From positions 2,237,501-2,301,500 of the forward strand of contig JADJXG010000001.1 of NCBI GenBank assembly GCA_016715965.1: a stretch of DNA of 64,000 nucleotides, given 5' to 3'. The stretch is from Saprospiraceae bacterium. GTDB lineage: Bacteria; Bacteroidota; Bacteroidia; Chitinophagales; Saprospiraceae. Positions 56,781 to 63,857 of this stretch are shown here, piece by piece. Both the position numbers and the translations under genes were made by a program. Numbering within the stretch: position 1 is the stretch's first letter; each line of letters begins with the position of its first letter. The notes under the pieces are model-generated. The model was not told the origin of the DNA. It searched no databases and was given only the letters and a program-made list of their open reading frames with translations.

Positions 56781-57324
56781 TTTTAGAAAGATTCAATTTT
56801 TTTTCATCCCCTTGCTCTTTTGGTGGATGGGGGTACTTGCTGCGCAAGACGTCTATTTTGCCAGGACGGTCTATCTCGATGATTTTACAGAATGGAGTCT
56901 GCACGATAGTCTGAATGAGCCCATCGGGGAATTGAGATCCAGAAGATTGCCCAATGACCGCCTGGATGGATGGGATCTCCGGATCGGAGACCGCACTGCC
57001 TTCATCCGCAGGTCCGGATTTGGCACCCAGGTACAATGGTTGGCCACCATAGGATCTGAATCTTATACACTTTCTCAAACCTGGGCAGGAGTATCGGACT
57101 CCTGGAGAATCACCAACAACCGAAGCTCCTACACCTTACAAATGCGGGTGGAAAATGAGGGTCTGGACTGGAGGCTGTTGGATGGGGCCAATCAGACATT
57201 GCTTTCTATGTACAATGAGTTTGTGCACGATCTGAGGGATTGGGTGCTTGAATACGACGAAACGAAAGTACATCAGGATTGGGTCTGGGTGAGTTTGTTT
57301 TTGGTGGTGCGGAATGTCCAATGA
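56764..57324 (+). CDS. exported protein of unknown function
   Basis: From the ATG at 56764 (186 residues), overlapping the DUF3127 gene by 17 bp. It has a signal peptide (IPLLFWWMGVLAAQD) and a beta-rich mature part with DRLDGWDLRIGDRTAFIRRSG and YTLSQTWAGVSDSWRITN. I do not recognise a family. It is the last gene with the base composition of the main chromosome; cassette-like DNA starts roughly 150 nt later. Confidence 0.7.
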   Translation: MIFRFNFRKIQFFFIPLLFWWMGVLAAQDVYFARTVYLDDFTEWSLHDSLNEPIGELRSRRLPNDRLDGWDLRIGDRTAFIRRSGFGTQVQWLATIGSESYTLSQTWAGVSDSWRITNNRSSYTLQMRVENEGLDWRLLDGANQTLLSMYNEFVHDLRDWVLEYDETKVHQDWVWVSLFLVVRNVQ

Positions 57325-57471
57325 ATGGACTGATTCTATTGCTTGCTTTGCCGGTGAACCTGTCCTATCTTTTGAGAACGCATGGCTCTTTGGGTATATC
57401 AGTAGCAGCATCAAAGAGATCTATACTTATAACTCAAGAGGAGACTTCAAAATTTTATTGCAGCTTTTGAG

Positions 57472-57588
57472 CCATTATAACACACATAAAACCAGTATGT
57501 ATGTAAATAATGCGATACTTTATTGCACTTATCCACCCCAAAAAGGCAGATAAGCGCTATTTTGTAGTGTGTATAAGTAAGTTAGTGG
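57472..57588 (+). repeat. possible attC-like site at the left edge of the cassette array
   Basis: TTATAACACACATAAAAC near 57475-57492 is roughly complementary to ATTTTGTAGTGTGTATAA near 57559-57576, and the hairpin is closed by GTTAGTGG at 57581-57588. The segment 57325-57471 to its left holds no gene that I can support. It may be an attC whose cassette has been lost, or the insertion edge of the array. No integrase gene is next to it. Confidence 0.4.
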
Positions 57589-57605
57589 TCATTTATAAGA
57601 ACAGA

Positions 57606-58508
57606 ATGGAAAAGCCAGACTTCGTAGTAAATACAGAAAATATTTATAAATCCTTTGAAGACTCTATTAATAGCCTACGGAAAGTTGGCAAACTTCCTAA
57701 TGGACATCTTGACCTAAATGAAATTGCAATAAGCGCATATGTTAAATGTTACGACTTTATGCTTTATATATGCAATTTAGATAAAGCTGAGAATGCATTC
57801 TTTCAAATACCTATTTTAAGAGGTTTATGTGAAGACTTAATCTCGATAACCTATCTGTTAAGCCTTTCTGAAAATGAAAGAAATTCAATTTTGCTTTGCG
57901 AACAGGTTAGAGAATTCAAATCGACCCTTAATGCTCAAGAAAAATATTTCAAAAAGTACAATCCAGCACAGATTGTCGTTCCAGAATCTGTTATACCAGA
58001 ATTAAAGAAATATATTAAACATTATCATAGCAAGGGAATTAAAATTGTTGAACGTTACTTGCCTAGCGTTCAGAAAATGAGTTCTAAAGTTGGTTTAGAA
58101 GACTTGTATGACTATATATATTTTTCTACTTCTAAGACTGTTCATTTCGACATCGTAACTTTAATGTCAATGGGTTGGGGCGAAATAGATAACGATGAAA
58201 AAACAATATCACCAATTTTTTCTTATCAACACAACTACCATCAGTACTTTAAGTTTGTGTTTTTTTATACAAGCGTAATTTTTATTTATCAAACAATAAA
58301 GTTTGCAGAAATCGTTGATAAGTCTGAAGAAATACGTTCTAAGCTTGAAAAGCTAATTGAGGGCTACAAGATTATTGACTGGCCGACCATCCTTTCTTTT
58401 GAACAATTGAATATCCCAACTCCCGAGCCGAACGACAATATTTTTTACAGAGTTGTAGCGAAAATGTTTACTGAAGGTAAGATTGAATCTCACTCATCAG
58501 ACAAATAA
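57606..58508 (+). CDS. cassette 1 protein of unknown function (DUF5677-like)
   Basis: I start at the ATG at 57606 (300 residues, MEKPDFVVNTENIYKSF). The protein is helical, with FMLYICNLDKAENAFFQIPILRGLCEDLISITYLLSL and a second half resembling DUF5677 (SKTVHFDIVTLMSMGW, YHQYFKFVFFYTSVIFIYQTI). The DUF5677 assignment is tentative. The gene is bounded by GTTAGTGGTC at 57581 and its exact complement GACCACTAAC at 58511, which marks it as an integron cassette. Confidence 0.65.
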   Translation: MEKPDFVVNTENIYKSFEDSINSLRKVGKLPNGHLDLNEIAISAYVKCYDFMLYICNLDKAENAFFQIPILRGLCEDLISITYLLSLSENERNSILLCEQVREFKSTLNAQEKYFKKYNPAQIVVPESVIPELKKYIKHYHSKGIKIVERYLPSVQKMSSKVGLEDLYDYIYFSTSKTVHFDIVTLMSMGWGEIDNDEKTISPIFSYQHNYHQYFKFVFFYTSVIFIYQTIKFAEIVDKSEEIRSKLEKLIEGYKIIDWPTILSFEQLNIPTPEPNDNIFYRVVAKMFTEGKIESHSSDK

Positions 58509-58628
58509 ACGACCACTAACATGGGTTTTGCGTCAGGCGGGTTGACGTGCCAACTTGATGTTTAGTGCTATATTCAAATTTAGAATTAAATTAAAACTTT
58601 GTGCTCCGAAATCCGCCACTGCGCCAAG

Positions 58629-60513
58629 GTGTGCTGTGAATGTTTAACAAGAAAGTATGGGTTAAACAATGCTGTATAAAAGATGATGGTAGGTCCATCG
58701 GTGTCGGTTTTCAAGAACAGGCATCAAACCACTTCCCGATGCCTGGAGAGTAATCAAAAGGTGTTAAACGGTAGGAAGAAAAGGTTCCGTATAGATGGAA
58801 TCAGGTATGTACTAAGGAGACAAACGAGAGTGAACCTGTGCTGAAGCTGTGAGAGAGTGGCTACATTTTGTCAAAAGCTTGTATTCTTGGCTACAAGTGA
58901 AAAGCTGCAACGGGAGCTTGAATATTGGTTGCAGGGCAAACGCGGTTGAGCAGGTGTGAACTTAGTATAGGCTTTTATACGGAACACAGGAAGTCCTTTT
59001 AAAATGCAAAGAGAACGGCACAAGTGGGCAATACCTACGAGGCTTATAGTATCGATGTTTAAAAGGATGACGGATGCTGTAGTAGTAGTGATGAAGTGTT
59101 TGTAATGAACATGGAGTGAAGTACAGCAGACATACAGTTTTAAATAAGTAAACAACTTAAGGAAAATTAAGGATGACAGATTTATTTGAGACAAAATCAA
59201 AACCGATTCCGATAACTAAGGAGATGGTTTGGCAGGCTTATCGCAAGGTCAGGAGTAACAAGGGGAGTGCGGGGGTAGATAATATATCGTTGAAGCAATT
59301 TGACGAGAACTTATCGAAAAACCTGTACAAAATATGGAACCGAATGGCCAGCGGAAGTTACTTAGCACAACCGGTAAAAGAGGTTATCATACCCAAGAGT
59401 AATGGTGGAAAGCGTCAATTGGGCATTCCGAGCATAGGCGACCGGATAGCCCAGGAAGTGGTAAAAGCCTATCTCGAACCCCGATTAGAGGCAGTTTTTC
59501 TTCCCCAATCGTATGGGTACAGACCCGGCAGAAATGCACACCAGGCATTAGAGGCAGTACGGAAAAATGTACGCAACTATGCCTGGGTAATCGACATGGA
59601 CATAAAAAGCTTCTTTGACGAAGTAGATCATGATTTGCTGCTGAAAGCACTTGATAAACATGTGCACGAAAAGTGGGTAAAACTATACATCAAACGATGG
59701 TTAGAAACACCCGTACAAACTCATGAAGGATTGGTACACAAGCAAGGCAAAGGCACACCGCAAGGCGGAGTCATCAGTCCTTTGTTAGCCAATTTGTTTT
59801 TACACTACGTGTTAGACAAGTGGTTAGAGAAAACCTTTCCAGCGATAAAATTTGTGCGTTATGCCGATGATGTGGTGGTACATTGCATGAGCGAACAACA
59901 AAGTCATTATGTGCTGGAGGGTATCAGGCGCAGACTAAAAACATGCAAACTGCAACTGAGCGAGGAGAAAACCAAAATTACCTATTGCATGGATTACCGA
60001 AGGCCCAGGCGAAGGGATTATGCTGTGAAATTTGATTTTTTGGGGCATACCTATAAGCCAATGTCAAAGAAAAGCAAAAGAGATTCTGGTGTATTCTTAG
60101 GCTACGATTGCTGCATGAGCATGAAGTCGCGCAAGCGCATCATCCACACATGGAAACAAATGAACTTTCAAAGAGAAAGTACATGGACACTCCAAGACTT
60201 AGCCCAGTTACTCAACACTCAAACACGAGGATTGATGAATTATTTTGGCAAAATGGAAACGCGCTCGTTGGTAAAAGTATTTATATATTTGGACTACAGG
60301 ATTGCAAAGTGGGTAAAGAATAAGTTTAAGAAATTGCGAAGCTACCAAAAAGCATTTGATTGGTTAAGAGAAGTCCGCTTAAATTATCCAACACTATTTG
60401 CTCATTGGTCAATAAGCAAGTTCTGAGATTGTATGTCAAGAGCCGTGTGAGTCGAGAGGTTCACGCACGGTTCTGTGAGAGGCTTAAGGTGAAATTCCAT
60501 TGGCCTACTTGAC
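58629..60513 (+). mobile_element. group II intron
   Basis: The RNA elements fit: a GTGTG 5' end at 58629-58633 (consensus GUGYG), a domain V hairpin at about 60439-60474 with the conserved AGAGCCG...CGGTTCT arms and a bulge, a short domain VI-like hairpin, and an end at ...TTGAC near 60513. The 544 nt before the reverse transcriptase gene are the domain I-III part. The whole element is about 1.9 kb and lies inside attC1. The exact ends are estimated. Confidence 0.8.
59173..60426 (+). CDS. ltrA: group II intron reverse transcriptase/maturase
   Basis: The 417-residue protein has the RT domains in order: KGSAGVDNIS (RT0/1), PKSNGGKRQLGIPSIGDRIAQ, the YGYRPGRNAH motif, DMDIKSFFDEVDHDLL, GTPQGGVISPLLANL, the catalytic FVRYADDVVVH and the maturase X domain to FAHWSISKF. 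It has no C-terminal HNH endonuclease. It both splices the intron RNA and copies it into DNA at the target. The gene starts 544 nt inside the intron, as usual for a domain IV ORF. Confidence 0.95.
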   Translation: MTDLFETKSKPIPITKEMVWQAYRKVRSNKGSAGVDNISLKQFDENLSKNLYKIWNRMASGSYLAQPVKEVIIPKSNGGKRQLGIPSIGDRIAQEVVKAYLEPRLEAVFLPQSYGYRPGRNAHQALEAVRKNVRNYAWVIDMDIKSFFDEVDHDLLLKALDKHVHEKWVKLYIKRWLETPVQTHEGLVHKQGKGTPQGGVISPLLANLFLHYVLDKWLEKTFPAIKFVRYADDVVVHCMSEQQSHYVLEGIRRRLKTCKLQLSEEKTKITYCMDYRRPRRRDYAVKFDFLGHTYKPMSKKSKRDSGVFLGYDCCMSMKSRKRIIHTWKQMNFQRESTWTLQDLAQLLNTQTRGLMNYFGKMETRSLVKVFIYLDYRIAKWVKNKFKKLRSYQKAFDWLREVRLNYPTLFAHWSISKF

Positions 60514-60550
60514 CGCCAAAACGTTACGAGCAAGCCAAGAAATTTGAATT

Positions 60551-60569
60551 ATTTACAAATTTTGTAAAT
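60551..60569 (+). promoter_or_regulatory. palindromic operator of the RelE/ParE cassette
   Basis: ATTTACAAA-T-TTTGTAAAT is a perfect palindrome, 20 nt upstream of the antitoxin ATG at 60589. Such sites are usual binding sites for the antitoxin/toxin complex. Confidence 0.55.
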
Positions 60570-60588
60570 TAGCAGAAAGAAACAGAAT

Positions 60589-60810
60589 ATGATTTCAGTT
60601 AAAGATAAGATAATCAAAGGAATACAAGGCATAGATAATGATGAATTACTTCAAGAAGTCTATACTTTATTTCAGGATATAAAAGAAACCAAAAATATAA
60701 TTATCTTAAATCCTGATCAAAAATTATTGATTGAGGAAGCTCGAGATGATTACAAAAACAATCGATTTTATACTACGGAAGAAACATTTATGGACCTAAT
60801 TGATGACTAA
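60589..60810 (+). CDS. putative antitoxin of a RelE/ParE module
   Basis: The 73-residue acidic protein (MISVKDKIIKGIQGIDNDELLQ...) has a helical N-terminal half and an acidic tail (ETFMDLIDD). I do not recognise the DNA-binding fold. The antitoxin role is inferred from its size, the palindrome upstream and its overlap with the toxin gene (60803) by 8 bp. It is in cassette 2, which begins at G|TTACGAGC (60523). Confidence 0.65.
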   Translation: MISVKDKIIKGIQGIDNDELLQEVYTLFQDIKETKNIIILNPDQKLLIEEARDDYKNNRFYTTEETFMDLIDD

Positions 60811-61108
60811 GCCAATAGTTTGGTCACATAAAGCAAAGAATGACCTAAAACGTATTAAGAAATTTTATGACACCAGGAATCAATCAACTTCCTATAGTAA
60901 GAAGTTACTAAAAACATTTAGAGATTCAGTTAAATTAATAGAGAAATTTCCCTTGTTATCTTTCCCTACAGAATATAAGAATGTTAGAGGATTTGTAATT
61001 CTTGAGTATATAATATTTTATGAAATAATGAAAGAGCACATAATAATATTAATTGTATGGGATTGTAGACGAGATCCTGAGCAATTGAAAAAAATAATGG
61101 ATGGTTAA
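60803..61108 (+). CDS. RelE/ParE-family toxin
   Basis: From the ATG at 60803 (101 residues, MTKPIVWSHKAKNDLKRIKKF); an upstream TTG is an alternative. The family pattern is visible: W..KA..DL..I..F at the start, SVKLIEKFPLLSFPTEYKNVRGFVI, and a C-terminal IIFYEIMKEHIIILIVWDCRRDP. RelE-family toxins cleave mRNA or inhibit gyrase; which one is not clear. The gene overlaps the antitoxin gene and is closed by an R'' box 8 nt downstream. Confidence 0.82.
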   Translation: MTKPIVWSHKAKNDLKRIKKFYDTRNQSTSYSKKLLKTFRDSVKLIEKFPLLSFPTEYKNVRGFVILEYIIFYEIMKEHIIILIVWDCRRDPEQLKKIMDG

Positions 61109-61115
61109 ATGGCCA

Positions 61116-61246
61116 GCTTGTAACATCATACTTGCGATCATGCCGCTTAAAGATAAATGTTTCACTTTTGGATAAAAAGTGAAAGCAAGTTTTTACTTTT
61201 GGTTTCCAGTGATTGAGGCACGTCGCAAGTACTTGACCGTTCGAGG
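61116..61246 (+). repeat. attC2 of the RelE/ParE cassette
   Basis: R'' GCTTGTAAC (61116-61124) is complementary to the cassette start GTTACGAGC (60523-60531) at 8 of 9 positions. The arms ACTTGCGATCATGCC (about 61131-61145) and GGCACGTCGCAAGT (61217-61230) pair with one small bulge. It ends at G|TTCGAGG (61239). Confidence 0.68.
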
Positions 61247-61369
61247 AAATGCCTTCGGCATTCCCCCGAACGGAGCACTGACTTTGTGCCATCGGAGATA
61301 GATGCTTTCGGCACTATCCCCGAACAATGGCTTTAAGCCATTGTAACGGCCCAAAGCCAGTGCTCCGTT
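61217..61369 (+). repeat. structured direct repeat, copy 1, with ORF-less mini-cassette
   Basis: About 153 bp repeated at 62134-62285 with roughly 90 percent identity or more. The mini-cassette inside it runs from G|TTCGAGG (61239) to G|TTATACC (61367). Inside are hairpins AATGCC-TTC-GGCATT, ACAATGG..CCATTGT, and the long arms AACGGAGCACTGACTTTG (61269-61286) and CAAAGCCAGTGCTCCGTT (61352-61369), 17/18 complementary. The only open frames here are short chance ones. Confidence 0.8.
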
Positions 61370-61402
61370 ATACCTCATATTCAATGAAAAATTTAATTAG
61401 TA

Positions 61403-61433
61403 TTGTAAAATAGTAGCACATATGCTACATTTG
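61403..61433 (+). promoter_or_regulatory. hicAB promoter with inverted-repeat operator
   Basis: TTG (61403-61405), 20 nt, TACATTTG (61426-61433, TAnnTTTG). GTAGCA-CATA-TGCTAC (61413-61428) overlaps the spacer and -7 box. The hicA start GTG is at 61438, so the transcript would be nearly leaderless. Confidence 0.65.
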
Positions 61434-61437
61434 TGTT

Positions 61438-61626
61438 GTGAAAGCCCTTGAACTTGAAAAACTGATTAAATCAATGGGCTGGTATTATATAAGGCAGACT
61501 GGAAGTCATAAAATATACAAACATGAATCCATTCAGGGAGTTATTGTAATACCGTTTCATGGGTCTAAAGATTTACCAAAAGGTACAGAAATTAGTATTT
61601 TAAAAAAAGCTGGAATAAAAAAGTAA
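61438..61626 (+). CDS. hicA: HicA-type mRNA interferase toxin
   Basis: The 62-residue protein from the GTG at 61438 has the HicA pattern: LEKLIKSMGWYYIRQTGSHKIYKHE, with His24-type catalytic histidine in GSHKIY, and VIPFHGSKDLPKGTEISILKKAGI. It binds and cuts mRNA. It is followed by hicB with 1 bp between stop and start. The pair lies in cassette 3, starting at G|TTATACC (61367). Confidence 0.9.
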   Translation: MKALELEKLIKSMGWYYIRQTGSHKIYKHESIQGVIVIPFHGSKDLPKGTEISILKKAGIKK

Positions 61627-61627
61627 T

Positions 61628-62026
61628 ATGAAACAATTAACAGCGGTAATTGAAAGAAATAAGGATGCATTTTTTGCATATATAAAGGAGGTAGATGGGT
61701 GCGTTGCAGGAGGCAAAACATATCAACAAGTCAAACTTAACTTGGAAAAAATGCTCAAAATAGCGGAAAAGGAAGATTCAGAACTTAAAAGGGCATTAAG
61801 CAAAGGTTATAAACTAAAATTTGAAGTTGATTTAGAATCTGTGTTTGATTTAATTCCTGAAGTAAACATTAGCCAATTGGCGAAAACGGCAAACCTCAAC
61901 CCTGGCTTACTGAGACAATATGTTTCTGGTTCAAAGAAAGCATCAGAAGCACAAACTGAAAAAGTTATGAAAGCAATAAAAGATGTGAGTGTAAAATTAA
62001 ACTCTATTACCCTGAGTGTCGGGTAG
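61628..62026 (+). CDS. hicB: HicB-type antitoxin
   Basis: The 132-residue protein has the HicB partial RNase H fold (IERNKDAFFAYIKEVDGCVAGGKTYQQVKLNLEKML) and a C-terminal helix-turn-helix of XRE type (VNISQLAKTANLNPGLLRQYVSGSKKAS, interrupted). It neutralises HicA and probably binds the operator at 61413-61428. Confidence 0.9.
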   Translation: MKQLTAVIERNKDAFFAYIKEVDGCVAGGKTYQQVKLNLEKMLKIAEKEDSELKRALSKGYKLKFEVDLESVFDLIPEVNISQLAKTANLNPGLLRQYVSGSKKASEAQTEKVMKAIKDVSVKLNSITLSVG

Positions 62027-62034
62027 ATGAATAC

Positions 62035-62163
62035 GAGGCACAACATTGTATTGCCTCCATGCCATTCAATCATAAGTCTTTCAAGTTTGGTAGAAAAAAT
62101 CTTAATTTAGCTACTGTTTGACAGCAGGAAATTGGCACGGCGGCAATACTGGCACGTTCGAGG
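62035..62163 (+). repeat. attC3 of the hicAB cassette
   Basis: R'' GAGGCACAAC (62035-62044) is complementary to the cassette start GTTATACCTC (61367-61376) at 8 of 10 positions. GTATTGCCTCCATGCC (62048-62063) pairs with GGCACGGCGGCAATAC (62134-62149). The site ends at G|TTCGAGG (62156). Confidence 0.65.
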
Positions 62164-62285
62164 AAATTCCTTCGGCATTCCTTTTAACGGAGCACTGACT
62201 TTGTGCCATCGGTGATAGATGCCTTCGGCAAATCCCCGAACAATGGCTTTAAGCCATTGTAACGGCCCAAAGCCAGTGCTCCGTT
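62134..62285 (+). repeat. structured direct repeat, copy 2, with ORF-less mini-cassette
   Basis: Second copy of the repeat at 61217-61369. The mini-cassette runs from G|TTCGAGG (62156) to G|TTGTAGGG (62283). Between the two mini-cassettes I count about nine differences in about 130 positions. The arms AACGGAGCACTGACTTTG (62186-62203) and CAAAGCCAGTGCTCCGTT (62268-62285) are unchanged. Confidence 0.8.
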
Positions 62286-62318
62286 GTAGGGCATTTCATA
62301 AGACAAAACATAAACAAA

Positions 62319-62876
62319 ATGACAGCAATAAAAAAGACGATAGAGTTTAAAGTTTCAGAGCCGACTGACCTAAGAAAAATGACCATAGACTATTTCAAAA
62401 AATCAGGCTTTAAGCACTTAGACAATAACACAAGTGACAAGACAATAATATTTGAACGTGGCTCAATTGCTACAAATATGTGGACGTTTAACCCGCTGAA
62501 ATGGAAATCTACAATAGACATTGAAATTAGCGGACAAGACATTAAGGCAAACTTCAATATAAATGCAGCAGGACAAACACCAACAGGTAATGACGAGTTG
62601 CTTTGGGAAACATTCATTGACAATTACCAAAAATATCTGCTTGATTCAAATTTTGACTTCCTGACCGAGAACTCAAAGACTCTAAGAGCAACAAAAAGTA
62701 AAAATTTAAAATATTTAGGTTGGGCCGTACTTGGGGGCCTGATTGGCGGAATTCCAGCAGGACTGATTGCATATTGGACTGGAATAAATACTATTGTATC
62801 AATAGGTGCGGCAGGCGGAGGAATTATACTTATGGCAAAGAAAATCAATGAAGACAGAAAGAAAAACGCCCTATAA
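62319..62876 (+). CDS. cassette 4 protein with two transmembrane helices, function unknown
   Basis: The 185-residue protein has a soluble alpha/beta N-terminal part (KKTIEFKVSEPTDLRKMTIDYFKKSGFKHL) and two C-terminal helices (about 130-170, LGWAVLGGLIGGIPAGLIAYW and TIVSIGAAGGGIILMAKK). I do not recognise a family. The stop codon TAA lies inside the R'' box GCCCTATAAC of its attC, a common economy in cassettes. Confidence 0.7.
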   Translation: MTAIKKTIEFKVSEPTDLRKMTIDYFKKSGFKHLDNNTSDKTIIFERGSIATNMWTFNPLKWKSTIDIEISGQDIKANFNINAAGQTPTGNDELLWETFIDNYQKYLLDSNFDFLTENSKTLRATKSKNLKYLGWAVLGGLIGGIPAGLIAYWTGINTIVSIGAAGGGIILMAKKINEDRKKNAL

Positions 62877-63004
62877 CACGGTTTTTCGTCATGCGAAGTG
62901 AAGTGCTTAAATTCAAGTGCAGTTTTTCAAATCAACTTTTGTGCTGGCTTGACTGTTTTCTGCCTTGAAATCCCGCACGAACCCCAGACCCAAAAACGTT
63001 AGGC
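62868..63004 (+). repeat. attC4 of cassette 4
   Basis: R'' GCCCTATAAC (62868-62877) is complementary to the cassette start GTTGTAGGGC (62283-62292) at 9 of 10 positions. The arms GGTTTTTCGTCATGCG and the region GCACGAACCCCAGACCC pair imperfectly. R' is G|TTAGGCG (62998), which fits GTTRRRY exactly. Confidence 0.78.
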
Positions 63005-63048
63005 GTATTGCTTCGACGACCGTTTAAACATAAAACGACAGTAAGAAA

Positions 63049-63669
63049 ATGGAACATTTAAACAGAAAAGAACATTGGGAAAAGGTTTATGCGACCAAAC
63101 AGCCCCATGAAGTAAGCTGGACTCAGGAATTACCAAAAACATCTTTAGACTTTATACACAGTTTTAATTTGCCCAAGACTGCAAGCATCATTGACATTGG
63201 AGGTGGCGACAGTAAACTGGTTGACTATCTTCTGGAGGAAGGTTTTCAAAACATTTCGGTGCTTGACATTTCAGCAAAAGCAATTGAAAGAGCCAAGCTG
63301 CGGCTTGGCGAAAAAGCAGCAAATGTAAATTGGATCGTAAGCGATGTTACAGAATTTCATCCGACAACAACTTACGACTGCTGGCACGACAGAGCAACTT
63401 TTCATTTTCTCACAAGCACGGACGAAATCAACACCTACTTGGCGACTGCAAGAAAAGCAGTAAAGGAGTTTATGGCAATCGGCACATTCAGCGACAAAGG
63501 ACCAAAAAAATGCAGTATGCTTGATGTCCAACAATACACCGAAGAAGAATTGCAAAAGCAACTTCAGAACGGTTTTGAGAAATTGAAGTGCGTTACCGAA
63601 GACCACACAACACCTTTCAATACGGTACAGAATTTTTTGTTTTGTAGTTTCAAGCGTAGCGCAAACTGA
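63049..63669 (+). CDS. class I SAM-dependent methyltransferase
   Basis: The 206-residue protein has the SAM-binding motif I SIIDIGGGDSKLVDYLL, then VLDISAKAIERAKLRL, NWIVSDVTEF and the motif HDRATFHFLTS. It is in the thiopurine S-methyltransferase/Tam-like group often met in cassettes. The substrate is unknown. The start ATG at 63049 lies 51 nt inside cassette 5. Confidence 0.9.
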   Translation: MEHLNRKEHWEKVYATKQPHEVSWTQELPKTSLDFIHSFNLPKTASIIDIGGGDSKLVDYLLEEGFQNISVLDISAKAIERAKLRLGEKAANVNWIVSDVTEFHPTTTYDCWHDRATFHFLTSTDEINTYLATARKAVKEFMAIGTFSDKGPKKCSMLDVQQYTEEELQKQLQNGFEKLKCVTEDHTTPFNTVQNFLFCSFKRSAN

Positions 63670-63699
63670 CACAACACATCTTCTGATTGAGAATATGGC

Positions 63700-63834
63700 G
63701 GCCTATCACAAGGGGTTTGCGATCGCGGGGGTTCCTTGCTTCGCAGACACATTTGTGCAAGGTGGAAGTTCAGTTCTCCGAATAGAGTTTAGTGTTAAAA
63801 CACCCTGCCATCGCAAATCTTCGAAACATTAAAT
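63700..63834 (+). repeat. attC5 of the methyltransferase cassette (degenerate)
   Basis: GGGGTTTGCGATCGCGGGGG (63712-63731) pairs with CACCCTGCCATCGCAAATC (63801-63819) and the arms frame a 60-nt loop. The R'' match to the cassette start is weak (GGCCTATCAC), and R' is about A|TTAAAT near 63828. Position of the boundary is uncertain. Confidence 0.55.
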
Positions 63835-63857
63835 ACCATTGTTAAAACAATCATTAC

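Larger units (their letters stand above)
58511..60529 (+). repeat. attC1 of cassette 1, interrupted by a group II intron
   Basis: R'' box GACCACTAAC at 58511-58520 is followed by a left arm ATGGGTTTTGCGTCAGGCGG. The right arm ATCCGCCACTGCGCC (58610-58625) pairs with it. The right end CGCCAAAACGTTACG (60514-60528) with R' G|TTACGAG (60523) completes the site. Between the two lies a reverse-transcriptase-bearing intron (about 58629-60513). Without the intron the site is about 130 bp, a usual attC size. Confidence 0.65.

Noticed and set aside
57314..57553. Open frame of 79 codons at the array border
   Set aside because: It overlaps the end of the preceding gene in another frame, has no recognisable product, and ends within the attC-like hairpin.
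58501..60540. Insertion sequence or retron instead of a group II intron
   Set aside because: The RT has the maturase X domain and a domain V hairpin lies downstream; there is no transposase and no msr/msd layout.
61193..61384. Reverse-strand open frame over the structured repeat
   Set aside because: It is explained by the hairpin repeat; there is no start context and the product is not protein-like.
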